Origin: Cellulomonas aerilata
GTDB taxonomy: Bacteria > Actinomycetota > Actinomycetes > Actinomycetales > Cellulomonadaceae
DNA length: 64,000 bases
Assembly: GCF_007991755.1 (NCBI RefSeq)
Contig: NZ_BJYY01000017.1
Location: forward strand, 18,298-82,297
Direction: 5' to 3'
A program made the translations under genes and the position numbers. Below, piece after piece: positions 43,919-52,243 of the stretch (position 1 is its first letter; each line of letters opens with the position of its first letter). Under the pieces are notes generated by a model, which did no database searches, was not told the DNA's origin, and worked only from the letters and a program-made list of their open reading frames with translations.

Positions 43919-44923
43919 ATCGCCCGCGTCCATCTCGTCGCCTCCCTCGGCGGACACCTCGAGCTGCTCCAGGTCGTCGCGCCGGAGCTGGACGGCGTGC
44001 AGCGGACGTGGTTGACGAGCGAGGGCGTCGCCGCTGCCCGACTGCGAGGGCGCGGCGAGCGCGTCGTCACCCTCCCCCGGCTCGACCGCGGCAGCGTCAG
44101 CCCTCGGTCCGTCCTGGCCGGCGTGCTCGCGGCCGTCCGTGAGCGGCCGAGCGTCGTGGTGACGAGCGGGGCGGGGCTGGCGGTGCCGTTCTGCGTGGCG
44201 TCGCGGCTCCTGGGCGCCCGGCTCGTGCACGTCGAGACGATGGCCCGCGTCACCAGCGGCAGCACCTCCGGCCGGCTGCTGGCGCGGATGGCCGACGCCG
44301 TCCTGGTCCAGTGGCCCGACCTCGCCCGGGTCTACCCCCGGGCGGAGGTGTGCCGTCCGGCGCTGCTGGAGGACATCGGCAGTCCCCGGCCGGGCGGGAC
44401 CGGCACGTTCGTGACCGTGGGGTCCCACGACCAGGCCTTTCCCCGGATGCTGGGGGCCGTCCGGACCGCAGCGCAGGACGGGCTCCTCCCGCAGCCGGTC
44501 CTCGTGCAGCGGGGGGTGGCCGACCAGCTCGACGGCCCGCTGACGAGCGTCGAGTTCATGCCGCGCGAGGCGTTCGAGGAGGCGATGGAGTCCGCCGCGA
44601 TCGTCGTCTCGCACGGGGGCGCCGGCGCCGTCGCGTCGGCCATCCGGGCCGGCAAGCGACCGATCATCTTCGCCCGCCGCCGGGCACTGGGCGAGCACGT
44701 CGACGACCACCAGCTCCAGCTGGCGAGGAAGCTCGACGAGCTGGGCCTCGCCGTCCTGGTGGTGGACCGGATCACCCCCGAGGACGTCGCCGCGACGCGC
44801 GACGTGCGTGGGGCACCGGTGCAGTCCGGGAGCCCCCGGGTGGCCGACCGCCTGCGTGACGTCGTCGCGGACCTGCTCACGCTGCCGCGGACGTTCCGGG
44901 TGCTGCGGCCGACCGCGCGCTGA
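43919..44923 (+). CDS. Alg14/Alg13-type fused glycosyltransferase with non-canonical ATC start
   Basis: 334 residues. The frame is open from 43862, and family homology begins right after 43919 (ARVHLVASLGGHLELLQ), matching the Alg14 start of the paralog at 26791. The only start there is ATC, 8 bases after a perfect AGGAGG (43906-43911). The first canonical start, GTG 43997, would delete the conserved GGHLE segment. The C-terminal half has VSHGGAGAVASAIRAGKRPI and EHVDDHQLQLARKL (Alg13/PssE type). Either a real ATC start or a sequencing error (ATG) is possible. Confidence 0.75.
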   Translation: MARVHLVASLGGHLELLQVVAPELDGVQRTWLTSEGVAAARLRGRGERVVTLPRLDRGSVSPRSVLAGVLAAVRERPSVVVTSGAGLAVPFCVASRLLGARLVHVETMARVTSGSTSGRLLARMADAVLVQWPDLARVYPRAEVCRPALLEDIGSPRPGGTGTFVTVGSHDQAFPRMLGAVRTAAQDGLLPQPVLVQRGVADQLDGPLTSVEFMPREAFEEAMESAAIVVSHGGAGAVASAIRAGKRPIIFARRRALGEHVDDHQLQLARKLDELGLAVLVVDRITPEDVAATRDVRGAPVQSGSPRVADRLRDVVADLLTLPRTFRVLRPTAR

Positions 44924-45107
44924 CCCATGCCGGCGCGGTGCGGCGGACGGGCAGCACCGTCCCCGTCGTGACCAGCCGCTGCGGGCCGGTGCCCCCTTCC
45001 GCCCCTCCCTTCCCCTCCTCTTCTGGGGGACTTGCCCGCCGTGCGCCGGGCGACGACCCGCCCCCACGCCTACAGTGACCCCGCTGGACCGACGACGGGA
45101 CGATCGC

Positions 45108-45986
45108 ATGCGGCTGACGGTGGTGATCCCGGTCAAGGACGGCCGCGGCGTCGTCGGGCAGCAGCTGGACGCGCTCCTCGCCCAGGTCGGCCTGGAGGAC
45201 TTCGAGGTCCTCGTCGTGGACAACGGCTCCACCGACGGCACGCCCGACCTCGTCCGCACGTACGCCGGGCGGGACCCGCGCGTGCGCCTGCTCGAGGCCC
45301 GTGACCGGGCCGGCGCCTCCCACGCCCGCAACGCCGGCCTGCGCGCCGCGCGGTCGCCGTCCGTGGCGTTCTGCGACGCCGACGACGTGGTCAGCCCCGG
45401 CTGGGCCGCCGCCATGGCGGACGCGCTCGAGCACCACGCGCTTGTCGGCGGCCCGCTCGAGTGGGACCGCCTCAACCCGACCTGGGCCGCCCGGGCACGG
45501 GGGCGCGTGCAGAAGGACGGCTGGTCCGTGCTCGTCCCCGGGCCGCCGTGGCCGTACCCCTTCGCCGCCAACACCGGCGTCCGACGATCGGTGGCGCTGG
45601 AGGTCGGCGGCTACGACGAGGACCTGCCGTGGGGCGGGGAGGACAACGACTTCGCGTACCGCCTGCGGGCCGTCGGCATCGAGCCGGTCTGGGTGCCGGA
45701 CGCCGTCGTGCACTACCGCGCGCGGACGGACCTCCTCGGGCTCTACCGCCAGGGGCGGGGGTACGGCGGGGGGTTCGTCGCGCTGGCCCGGCGCTGGCCG
45801 GAGGGCTGGCCCGAGCAGCCCTCCGCCCCGTCCGCGCGTCAACGGCTCCGTTTCGCACCCCGGCTGGTCAGGTCCGTCCTGCGCGGCCGGAGCCACGTCG
45901 CCGCCACCCTCTTCCAGCTCGGCTGGAGCAACGGGGTGGCGGCCGAGGTGCGCGACGGCCGCCGTCGCGCCTCGCCCGCGACCTGA
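45108..45986 (+). CDS. Glycosyltransferase family 2
   Basis: 292 residues. VVIPVKDGRG, VVDNGSTDGT, the metal motif CDADDVVSPG and the acceptor-side GGYDEDLPWGGEDNDFAYRL are all present. The C-terminal YGGGFVALARRWPEG and a basic tail (RSVLRGRSHVAATLFQ) may bind the membrane. ATG 45108 was chosen; its upstream leader is short and pyrimidine-rich and the ribosome site (GACGGGA) is modest. It follows the Alg14/13-like gene on the same strand with a 184-base gap. Confidence 0.9.
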   Translation: MRLTVVIPVKDGRGVVGQQLDALLAQVGLEDFEVLVVDNGSTDGTPDLVRTYAGRDPRVRLLEARDRAGASHARNAGLRAARSPSVAFCDADDVVSPGWAAAMADALEHHALVGGPLEWDRLNPTWAARARGRVQKDGWSVLVPGPPWPYPFAANTGVRRSVALEVGGYDEDLPWGGEDNDFAYRLRAVGIEPVWVPDAVVHYRARTDLLGLYRQGRGYGGGFVALARRWPEGWPEQPSAPSARQRLRFAPRLVRSVLRGRSHVAATLFQLGWSNGVAAEVRDGRRRASPAT

Positions 45987-46042
45987 GCCGGCGCGACGGT
46001 CGGCACGGCGGTGACCTGCGCACGCGGCCGGCTCCTCGCACC

Positions 46043-46082
46043 GTCACCCGATGGGACCCGAGTGCCGGACGGAGCGGGTGAG
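46043..46082. promoter_or_regulatory. Opposed GTCACCCG / CGGGTGAG pair
   Basis: GTCACCCG (46043-46050) and CGGGTGAG (46075-46082) face each other 32 bases apart, just upstream of the next GT2 gene. They are weaker matches to the recurrent site. Confidence 0.35.
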
Positions 46083-46132
46083 ATTCGGTCCGTGCTGCGG
46101 CTGTCATCGTTGCCCCGGCATACGGTGTCGCC

Positions 46133-47128
46133 GTGCCAAGAATCCACGACGGTCGCGCCCCGCTGATCTCCATCGGGGTCCCGGCCTACAACGCCGAGAC
46201 CTTCATCGTCGCCGCACTGGAGTCCCTGCTCGCGCAGGAGGTCACCGACCTCGAGGTCGTGGTCTCCGACAACGGGTCGACCGACGGGACCGAGCGGCTC
46301 TGCCGCGAGATCGCCGCGCGCGACCCCCGGGTGCGCTACGTGCGTCAGCCGGTCAACCGCGGGGGCGCCGCGAACTTCAACGCGGTCTTCGCGCTCCGCC
46401 ACCCGGGCGCCCGCTACTTCAAGTGGGCCGCGGCCGACGACGTCCACGACCCGCGCTACCTCACGGCGGTCCTCGCCCTGCTCGAGGACCCGACCGTCGC
46501 CGTCGCCCACACCGCGACAGACGACATCGACGAGGACGGCAACCGGATCAAGCTCTGGGGCGACCAGGGCATCCGTGCCGACCACCCGGACGTCGCGGTG
46601 CGATTCGCCGACCTGTCCCGGCGCAACCACGAGTGCTTCAGCATCTTCGGCCTCATGCGGACCGAGCTCCTCGCGTCCACCCACGGCCTGGGCATGTACC
46701 CCGAGTCCGACCGGGTGCTCCTGGCCGAGCTGTCCCTGCAGGGCCGCCTGGCCGACGACCCGCGGGTCCTGTTCCACCGGCGCCAGCACTCCGGCCGCTC
46801 GGTCCACGCGTACCCGACGGCACGGTCCCGGGTGGCGTGGTTCAACCCGGGCCTCGTGGGCCGGCCGGTGTTCCCGGAGTGGCGGCTCGGTCGCGGCTAC
46901 CTGGAGGCGGCCCTCCGGGCGCCGCTGCGCACCGAGGACCGCGCGCGCGTCCTCGCGACGATGGGCGGCTGGACCGTGTCCCACGGACCCAAGCTGGCCC
47001 GCAACCTCGCCCGGACCGCCGTCGAGCTCGCGCGCGGCGAGGTGAGCGTCCGCCGCAGCCCCGCACGGGCATCGGCGCCCGCACCGGCACCCGGGCCCGA
47101 GCCGGCGCGCAGGGCGAGCACCGTCTGA
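46133..47128 (+). CDS. Glycosyltransferase family 2
   Basis: 331 residues with GVPAYNAETFIVAALESL, VVSDNGSTDGT and the catalytic WAAADDVHDPRY, where AADD replaces the usual DxD. ATATDDIDEDG is an additional acidic loop. The C-terminal 60 residues are Ala/Pro-rich. GTG 46133 was chosen. Its stop overlaps the ATG of the following FMN-dependent dehydrogenase (TGATG), so the two are coupled. The closest kind is a rhamnosyl- or glucosyl-type GT2, but substrate cannot be stated. Confidence 0.88.
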   Translation: MPRIHDGRAPLISIGVPAYNAETFIVAALESLLAQEVTDLEVVVSDNGSTDGTERLCREIAARDPRVRYVRQPVNRGGAANFNAVFALRHPGARYFKWAAADDVHDPRYLTAVLALLEDPTVAVAHTATDDIDEDGNRIKLWGDQGIRADHPDVAVRFADLSRRNHECFSIFGLMRTELLASTHGLGMYPESDRVLLAELSLQGRLADDPRVLFHRRQHSGRSVHAYPTARSRVAWFNPGLVGRPVFPEWRLGRGYLEAALRAPLRTEDRARVLATMGGWTVSHGPKLARNLARTAVELARGEVSVRRSPARASAPAPAPGPEPARRASTV

Positions 47129-48198
47129 TGGGCCTGACCGTCCTCGACGGCCACCTGCGGACCGCAGCGGAGACCTTGCCGAGCGAGGTGTTCGAGTACT
47201 ACTCGTCCGGCGCGGGGGACGAGCGCACCGTGGACGAGGCCGCCGAGGCGTGGTCCCGGTTCCGCATGCTCCCGCGGGTCCTGCGCGACGTCGGCACGGT
47301 GGACCTGCGCACCCGGCTGCTCGGGGACGCGTTCGCGTCGCCGGTCGCGATCGCGCCGGCGGCGTTCCAGACCCTGGCCCACCCGGACGGCGAGCTGGCG
47401 ATCGCGCGGGCCGCTCGCGCCACCGGGACCCTGTACGGCGTCTCGACCCGGGCCGGCGCCCCGCTGGAGGACATCGCCGCCGAGATCGGCGGGCCGTGGT
47501 GGTTCCAGGTGTACGTGATGCGCGACCGCGACCTGACCCGCCGCCTCGTCGAGCGCGCTGTCGCCGCCGGGGCCCGGGCCCTGGTGGTCACCGGGGACAC
47601 CCCCGTGGTGGGCCTCAAGCGTCGTGTCACCGGCACCCGCATCGCGATCCCGGACGACAGCTACCTCGTCAACCTCGAGCGGCACCTCGCCGGCGTCGGG
47701 TCGGCGCAGGCGCGCGCGGCCGCGGAGCAGGACCCCACCGTGACGCTCGACGTGATCGGCTGGCTGCACCGGATCAGCGGCCTGCCGGTGCTGGTGAAGG
47801 GCGTCCTGCGCGGGGACGACGCACGGGCGTGCCTGGACGCCGGTGCCGCCGGCGTCGTCGTGTCGAACCACGGAGGGCGCCAGCTCGACCGGTCGCTGCC
47901 GAGCGCGCTCGCGCTGGCCGGCGTGGTGGACGCGGTGGGCGACCGGGGCGTCGTCCTGGTCGACGGCGGCCTCCGCTCGGGGCTGGACTGCCTGGTCGCG
48001 CTCGCGCTGGGCGCGTCCGCGGTCCTGGTGGGGCGTCCGGTCATCTGGGGCCTGGCCGCCGACGGCGCCGACGGCGTCACGGCCGCGCTGCGGTCCCTCG
48101 GCGACGACCTCGCCCACGTCATGGCGCTCGCCGGCGCCGCGTCCCTCGCGCAGGTGGACCGCTCGCTCGTCGCCGGCGCCCAGCACGCTCCCGGCTGA
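47128..48198 (+). CDS. FMN-dependent alpha-hydroxy-acid dehydrogenase
   Basis: 356 residues of the glycolate oxidase/lactate dehydrogenase family. Signatures are EYYSSGAGDERTV, SPVAIAPAAFQ, FMN-binding VTGDTPVVGLKRR and the catalytic SNHGGRQLDRSLPS (His). It would oxidise a 2-hydroxy acid such as lactate to the keto acid, with FMN. Its coupling to a glycosyltransferase is unusual; a sugar acid or lactyl substituent as substrate is inference. The ATG at 47128 overlaps the stop of the upstream gene. Confidence 0.9.
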   Translation: MGLTVLDGHLRTAAETLPSEVFEYYSSGAGDERTVDEAAEAWSRFRMLPRVLRDVGTVDLRTRLLGDAFASPVAIAPAAFQTLAHPDGELAIARAARATGTLYGVSTRAGAPLEDIAAEIGGPWWFQVYVMRDRDLTRRLVERAVAAGARALVVTGDTPVVGLKRRVTGTRIAIPDDSYLVNLERHLAGVGSAQARAAAEQDPTVTLDVIGWLHRISGLPVLVKGVLRGDDARACLDAGAAGVVVSNHGGRQLDRSLPSALALAGVVDAVGDRGVVLVDGGLRSGLDCLVALALGASAVLVGRPVIWGLAADGADGVTAALRSLGDDLAHVMALAGAASLAQVDRSLVAGAQHAPG

Positions 48199-48235
48199 CC
48201 GGTTGACCGGCTGACCGGCTGACCGGGGCCACGGT
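48199..48235. repeat. Short tandem repeat (TGACCGGC octamers)
   Basis: Four consecutive 8-base units close to TGACCGGC lie just after the stop of the FMN dehydrogenase. They are probably slippage-derived; no function is seen. Confidence 0.6.
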
Positions 48236-48285
48236 CGAGCCTCCGACGGGCCGGCCGCGAGCCGCCCCACGCTCGCCCACGAACG

Positions 48286-48314
48286 CGGGTGAAATCGGCC
48301 CGCGATCGGGTGAG
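48286..48314 (+). promoter_or_regulatory. Paired CGGGTGAA / CGGGTGAG sites upstream of the CDP-sugar operon
   Basis: CGGGTGAA (48286-48293) and CGGGTGAG (48307-48314) are in the same orientation, 21 bases apart, about 105-130 bases before the cytidylyltransferase start. They are the best-placed pair of the family relative to a promoter. Confidence 0.5.
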
Positions 48315-48416
48315 GAGCCCGTCCGGGATGCACCACCGCGTTCCGTTGCTGCGACCCTGGGACGTCGGCCCGCCGTCGCGTCGACTCCCCCCTCTTCTCA
48401 CTTCCGAGGACGAACC

Positions 48417-49232
48417 ATGCCCCCCGCCATCTCCCCGAGCGACATCCCCGTGGTCATCCTGTGCGGCGGGATGGGTACCCGCCTGCGCGAGGCCAGCGAG
48501 AGCCTGCCCAAGCCCCTGGTCGACATCGGCGGCCGCCCGATCCTGTGGCACATCATGAAGACGTACGAGGCGCACGGGTTCCGCCGGTTCGTCCTGGCGC
48601 TGGGGTACAAGTCCGAGCTCATCAAGCAGTACTTCCTGGACTACCGGCACCTGACCTCCGACTTCACGCTCCGCCTCGGTGGCGACCACGAGCCGGAGTT
48701 CCACAACACCGCCGGCGACGTCGACTGGGAGATCACCTTCGTCGAGACCGGCCTCACCACCGGGACCGCCGCCCGTCTGCGACGCGTCGCGCAGCACCTG
48801 GACGCGCCGCGCTTCGCGCTGACCTACGGGGACGGCATCGGTGACGTCGACGTCACCTCGCTGCTCGAGCACCACCAGGAGGCGAACCTCATGGGGACCC
48901 TGACCGGCGTGCACCCCAGCAGCCGGTACGGCGAGATGCACGTCGAGGGCACCACGGTGGTCGAGTTCAACGAGAAGCCGACCCTGGCCGACGGCTGGGT
49001 CAACGGCGGCTTCTTCCTCTTCGAGCGCGAGTTCGTGGAGAAGTACGTGCCGGACGAGGCGCCCGAGATGATGCTCGAGGCCGCGCCGCTGCAGCAGCTC
49101 GCGCGCGACCGGCAGCTGTCGGTCTACGAGCACGAGGGCTTCTGGATGGGCATGGACACCTTCCGCGACTGGACCGAGCTCAACACGCTGTGGGACGCCG
49201 GAGTGGCGCCCTGGAAGACCTGGGAGGACTGA
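48417..49232 (+). CDS. rfbF: Glucose-1-phosphate cytidylyltransferase-like enzyme
   Basis: 271 residues. Nucleotidyltransferase with LCGGMGTRLREASES, KPLVDIGGRPILWHIM, ALTYGDGIGDVD and WMGMDTFRDWTEL, all as in RfbF/DdhA, which make CDP-glucose from CTP and glucose 1-phosphate. It is the first gene of a four-gene unit; the next starts 5 bases after its stop. No CDP-glucose 4,6-dehydratase (DdhB) is recognisable nearby, so the fate of the CDP-sugar is unclear. Confidence 0.9.
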   Translation: MPPAISPSDIPVVILCGGMGTRLREASESLPKPLVDIGGRPILWHIMKTYEAHGFRRFVLALGYKSELIKQYFLDYRHLTSDFTLRLGGDHEPEFHNTAGDVDWEITFVETGLTTGTAARLRRVAQHLDAPRFALTYGDGIGDVDVTSLLEHHQEANLMGTLTGVHPSSRYGEMHVEGTTVVEFNEKPTLADGWVNGGFFLFEREFVEKYVPDEAPEMMLEAAPLQQLARDRQLSVYEHEGFWMGMDTFRDWTELNTLWDAGVAPWKTWED

Positions 49233-49236
49233 CGCG

Positions 49237-50265
49237 GTGCGCGTACTCGTCACCGGCACCGAGGGGTACCTCGGATCGCTGCTCGCCCCGACCCTGCTGA
49301 CCGAGGGCCACGACGTCCTCGGCGTGGACACGGGCTTCTACAAGCAGGGCTGGCTGTACAACGGCTCGCCCCGCACCCCCGAGACCCTGGTCCGGGACAT
49401 CCGGCACCTCGAGGTCGGCGACCTGGAGGGCGTCGACGCCGTGGTCCACATGGCCGAGCTGAGCAACGACCCCATCGGGGACCTCATCGGCGACGTCACC
49501 TACGACATCAACCACCACGGGTCCGTCCGGCTCGCCCACTTGGCCAAGCAGGCAGGTGTGAGCCGGTTCGTCTACATGTCGTCGTGCAGCGTCTACGGCG
49601 TCGCCGACGGCACGGTCGACGAGACGGCGCCGACGAACCCGCAGACGGCGTACGCCCGGTGCAAGGCGCTCGTCGAGCGGGACGTCACCCCGATGGCCGA
49701 CGACACCTTCTCCCCGACCTTCCTGCGGAACGCGACCGCCTTCGGCGCCTCGCCCCGCATGCGCTTCGACATCGTTCTCAACAACCTCGCCGGGCTCGCC
49801 TGGACCGAGGGCAGGATCGCGATGACCAGCGACGGCACGCCGTGGCGTCCTCTCGTGCACGGCCTGGACATCGCCCGCGCGATCCGCATGGTGCTGGCCG
49901 CGCCGCGCGAGGACGTCCACGCCCAGGTGCTCAACGTGGGCAGCGAGGAGCAGAACTACACCGTCCGGCAGATCGCCGAGATCGTCGCCGGGGAGTTCCC
50001 CGGCTGCGAGGTCTCCTTCGGCGACCCGAGCGCCGACAACCGCAGCTACCGCGTCGCGTTCGACAAGATCCGGTCGGTCCTGCCCGGCTACGCCTGCGAG
50101 TGGGACGCCCAGAAGGGCGCCGCCCAGCTGCGCCGGGTGTTCGAGGACATCGACCTCGACGCCGCCACGTTCACCGGCCGCGGGCACACCCGGCTCAAGC
50201 AGATCGAGCACCTGATCCGGACGGGTCAGGTCGACGAGCAGCTCTTCTGGAAGGTCGCCGCATGA
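49237..50265 (+). CDS. NAD-dependent epimerase/dehydratase
   Basis: 342 residues. Extended SDR with VTGTEGYLGSLL (TGxxGYxG), MSSCSVYG and the catalytic YARCK (YxxxK). DTGFYKQGWLYN near the N-terminus is not common in sugar SDRs and may mark a subgroup. GTG 49237 lies 5 bases after the RfbF-like stop and its own stop overlaps the next ATG. It is likely the 4,6-dehydratase or epimerase step of the CDP-sugar pathway; which one is inference. Confidence 0.85.
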   Translation: MRVLVTGTEGYLGSLLAPTLLTEGHDVLGVDTGFYKQGWLYNGSPRTPETLVRDIRHLEVGDLEGVDAVVHMAELSNDPIGDLIGDVTYDINHHGSVRLAHLAKQAGVSRFVYMSSCSVYGVADGTVDETAPTNPQTAYARCKALVERDVTPMADDTFSPTFLRNATAFGASPRMRFDIVLNNLAGLAWTEGRIAMTSDGTPWRPLVHGLDIARAIRMVLAAPREDVHAQVLNVGSEEQNYTVRQIAEIVAGEFPGCEVSFGDPSADNRSYRVAFDKIRSVLPGYACEWDAQKGAAQLRRVFEDIDLDAATFTGRGHTRLKQIEHLIRTGQVDEQLFWKVAA

Positions 50266-50834
50266 AGTTCACCCCCACCGCCGTCGAGGGCGCCTGGATC
50301 ATCGACCTCGAGCCCCACGGCGACGACCGGGGCATGTTCGCCCGGACCTTCGACGTCGACGAGTTCGCCGCGCACGGGATCGACGTCGGTGTCGTGCAGG
50401 CGAACCTGTCGGCCAACGTCCGCGCCGGCACCGTCCGCGGCCTGCACCGCCAGGTGCCCCCGCACGCCGAGGGCAAGCTGGTGCGCTGCATCGCCGGGGC
50501 GATCGTCGACGTCGCCGCGGACGTGCGGCCGGGCTCCCCGACGTACGGGCGCCACGTCATGGTCGAGCTGTCCGCGGCCAACAGGCGCGCGCTGTGGGTG
50601 CCGCCGTACGTGGCGCACGGCTACCAGACCCTCGTCGACGACACCGAGGTGACCTACCAGGTCAGCGGTCCCTACGCGCCGGGCGGCGAGGAGGGGTACC
50701 GCTACGACGACCCCGACCTCGCGATCGCGTGGCCGCTGGAGGTCGCCACGATCTCGGCCAAGGACGCCGCCTGGCCGACGCTCGCCGAGCGCGCGGCCGA
50801 CCGCGACCGCACCTGCGAGCAGGTGGCCCGATGA
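50262..50834 (+). CDS. RmlC-family sugar 3,5-epimerase
   Basis: 190 residues, cupin. Family motifs are DDRGMFARTFD (near the start), VRGLHRQVPPHAEGKLVRC (catalytic His in GLH), ADVRPGSPTYGRHVMVEL and VPPYVAHGYQTLVDDTEV (second His). It would epimerise C3 and/or C5 of a 4-keto sugar. ATG 50262 overlaps the previous stop (ATGA) and its stop overlaps the next ATG (50831). Confidence 0.9.
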   Translation: MKFTPTAVEGAWIIDLEPHGDDRGMFARTFDVDEFAAHGIDVGVVQANLSANVRAGTVRGLHRQVPPHAEGKLVRCIAGAIVDVAADVRPGSPTYGRHVMVELSAANRRALWVPPYVAHGYQTLVDDTEVTYQVSGPYAPGGEEGYRYDDPDLAIAWPLEVATISAKDAAWPTLAERAADRDRTCEQVAR

Positions 50835-52126
50835 TCCTCGTCGACGCCGCTCTGGCGGCCCGCCGGCGGGACGGTCGTCCGGTCCGCGTCGCGATGGTCG
50901 GCGCCGGGTTCATGGGCCGGGGCCTGGTGAACCAGATCGTCAACTCCGTGCCCGGCATGGAGCTCGTCGCCATCGCCGCACGCCGGCCCGAGCAGGGCGT
51001 GCGCGCCTTCGACGAGGCCGGTGCGTCCGGCGCCGTCCTCGCCGACGACCGTGCCGCGGTCGAGCGCGCCATCCGCGCCGGCACCCCCGTGGTCAGCCCC
51101 GACTTCCGGGCCGTGGTGTCGGCCGACGGCGTGGACGTCGTGGTCGACGTCACCGGCGCGGTGGAGCTCGGTGCGCACGTCGCGCTCGAGGCCTTCGAGC
51201 ACGGCAAGCACCTCGTCCTGCTCAACGCCGAGGTCGACGCGACCGTCGGGCCGGAGCTGGCGCGCCGCGCCGACGCGGCCGGTGTCGTCTACACCGGCGC
51301 CGACGGCGACCAGCCGGGCGTTCAGATGAACCTGGTGCGGTTCGTCCGTGGGCTCGGCCTGACGCCGCTGGTGGCGGGCAACATCAAGGGCCTGCAGGAC
51401 CCGTACCGCAACCCCACCACGCAGGAGGGCTTCGCCCGCCGGTGGGGTCAGGACCCGCACATGGTCACGAGCTTCGCCGACGGCACGAAGATCAGCATCG
51501 AGCAGGCCATCGTGGCGAACGCGACCGGGATGAGCGTGCACCGCCGGGGCATGCTCGGACGTGACCACCGCGAGCACATCGACACCCTCACCGCCCACTA
51601 CGACGTCGACGAGCTCCGCGCCCTGGGGGGTGCGGTCGACTACGTGGTCGGGGCGCAGCCGGGGCCGGGCGTGTACGTCTTCGCGACGCACGACGACCCG
51701 AGGCAGCAGCACTACCTCGAGCTGTACAAGCTGGGGACCGGCCCGCTCTACAGCTTCTACACGCCGTACCACCTGTGCCACTTCGAGGTGCCGACGACCA
51801 TCGCGCGCGCGGCGCTCTTCGGCGACGCGACCATCAAGCCGCTCGGGCCGCGTCCCGCCGTCGAGGTCGTCACCCTCGCGAAGACGGCGCTGACGGCCGG
51901 CACCGTGCTCGACGGTCTGGGCGGGTACCACTACTACGGCGAGGCCGAGCGGGCGGACGTGACCGCGTCCGAGCGGCTGCTGCCGGTCGGCGTCGCGGAG
52001 GGCGCACGGCTGCGACGCGACCTGCCGCAGGACGCGGTGCTCACCTACGACGACGTCGAGCTGCCCACGGGGCGGCTGGTCGACGAGCTGCGCACGGCGC
52101 AGGCCGCGCACCCGCTGCCGGTCTGA
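50831..52126 (+). CDS. NAD(P)-dependent oxidoreductase with SAF domain
   Basis: 431 residues. An N-terminal Rossmann domain (VAMVGAGFMGRGLVNQ) of the homoserine-dehydrogenase/oxidoreductase type. A central region (GADGDQPGVQMNL, AGNIKGLQDPYRNP) follows, and then a C-terminal SAF-like domain (about 365-425, ASERLLPVGVAEGARL). Proteins of this architecture accompany nucleotide-sugar genes and are poorly characterised. As the fourth gene of the RfbF-SDR-RmlC unit, coupled by ATGA, it may reduce or otherwise transform a keto-sugar intermediate. That role is inference. Confidence 0.82.
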   Translation: MILVDAALAARRRDGRPVRVAMVGAGFMGRGLVNQIVNSVPGMELVAIAARRPEQGVRAFDEAGASGAVLADDRAAVERAIRAGTPVVSPDFRAVVSADGVDVVVDVTGAVELGAHVALEAFEHGKHLVLLNAEVDATVGPELARRADAAGVVYTGADGDQPGVQMNLVRFVRGLGLTPLVAGNIKGLQDPYRNPTTQEGFARRWGQDPHMVTSFADGTKISIEQAIVANATGMSVHRRGMLGRDHREHIDTLTAHYDVDELRALGGAVDYVVGAQPGPGVYVFATHDDPRQQHYLELYKLGTGPLYSFYTPYHLCHFEVPTTIARAALFGDATIKPLGPRPAVEVVTLAKTALTAGTVLDGLGGYHYYGEAERADVTASERLLPVGVAEGARLRRDLPQDAVLTYDDVELPTGRLVDELRTAQAAHPLPV

Positions 52127-52186
52127 CCTGCGCCGCACGGCGGCACTGCAGGCGCTCAGCAGCCGCGCAGCAGGCGCACAGCAGGC

Positions 52187-52222
52187 GAGAAGGGCCCCGG
52201 GCGTCCGCCCGGGGCCCTTCTC
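52187..52222. terminator. Strong bidirectional terminator
   Basis: A perfect 17-base complementary pair (52187-52203 / 52206-52222) separated by only two bases, so effectively a 16-base stem with a tetraloop. It lies between convergent genes and marks the end of the polysaccharide region. Confidence 0.85.
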
Positions 52223-52243
52223 GGTGCTCGGTGCCGACCCGCC

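Noticed and set aside
48286..48314. BldD operator
   Set aside because: The TnACnC[AT]GnGTnA pattern does not fit any copy of the TCACCCG motif; the PhoP-like repeat is closer.
15646..52126. Mobile genomic island with integrase or insertion sequences
   Set aside because: No transposase, integrase, attachment site or change in base composition is apparent. Insertion remains possible only from gene order.
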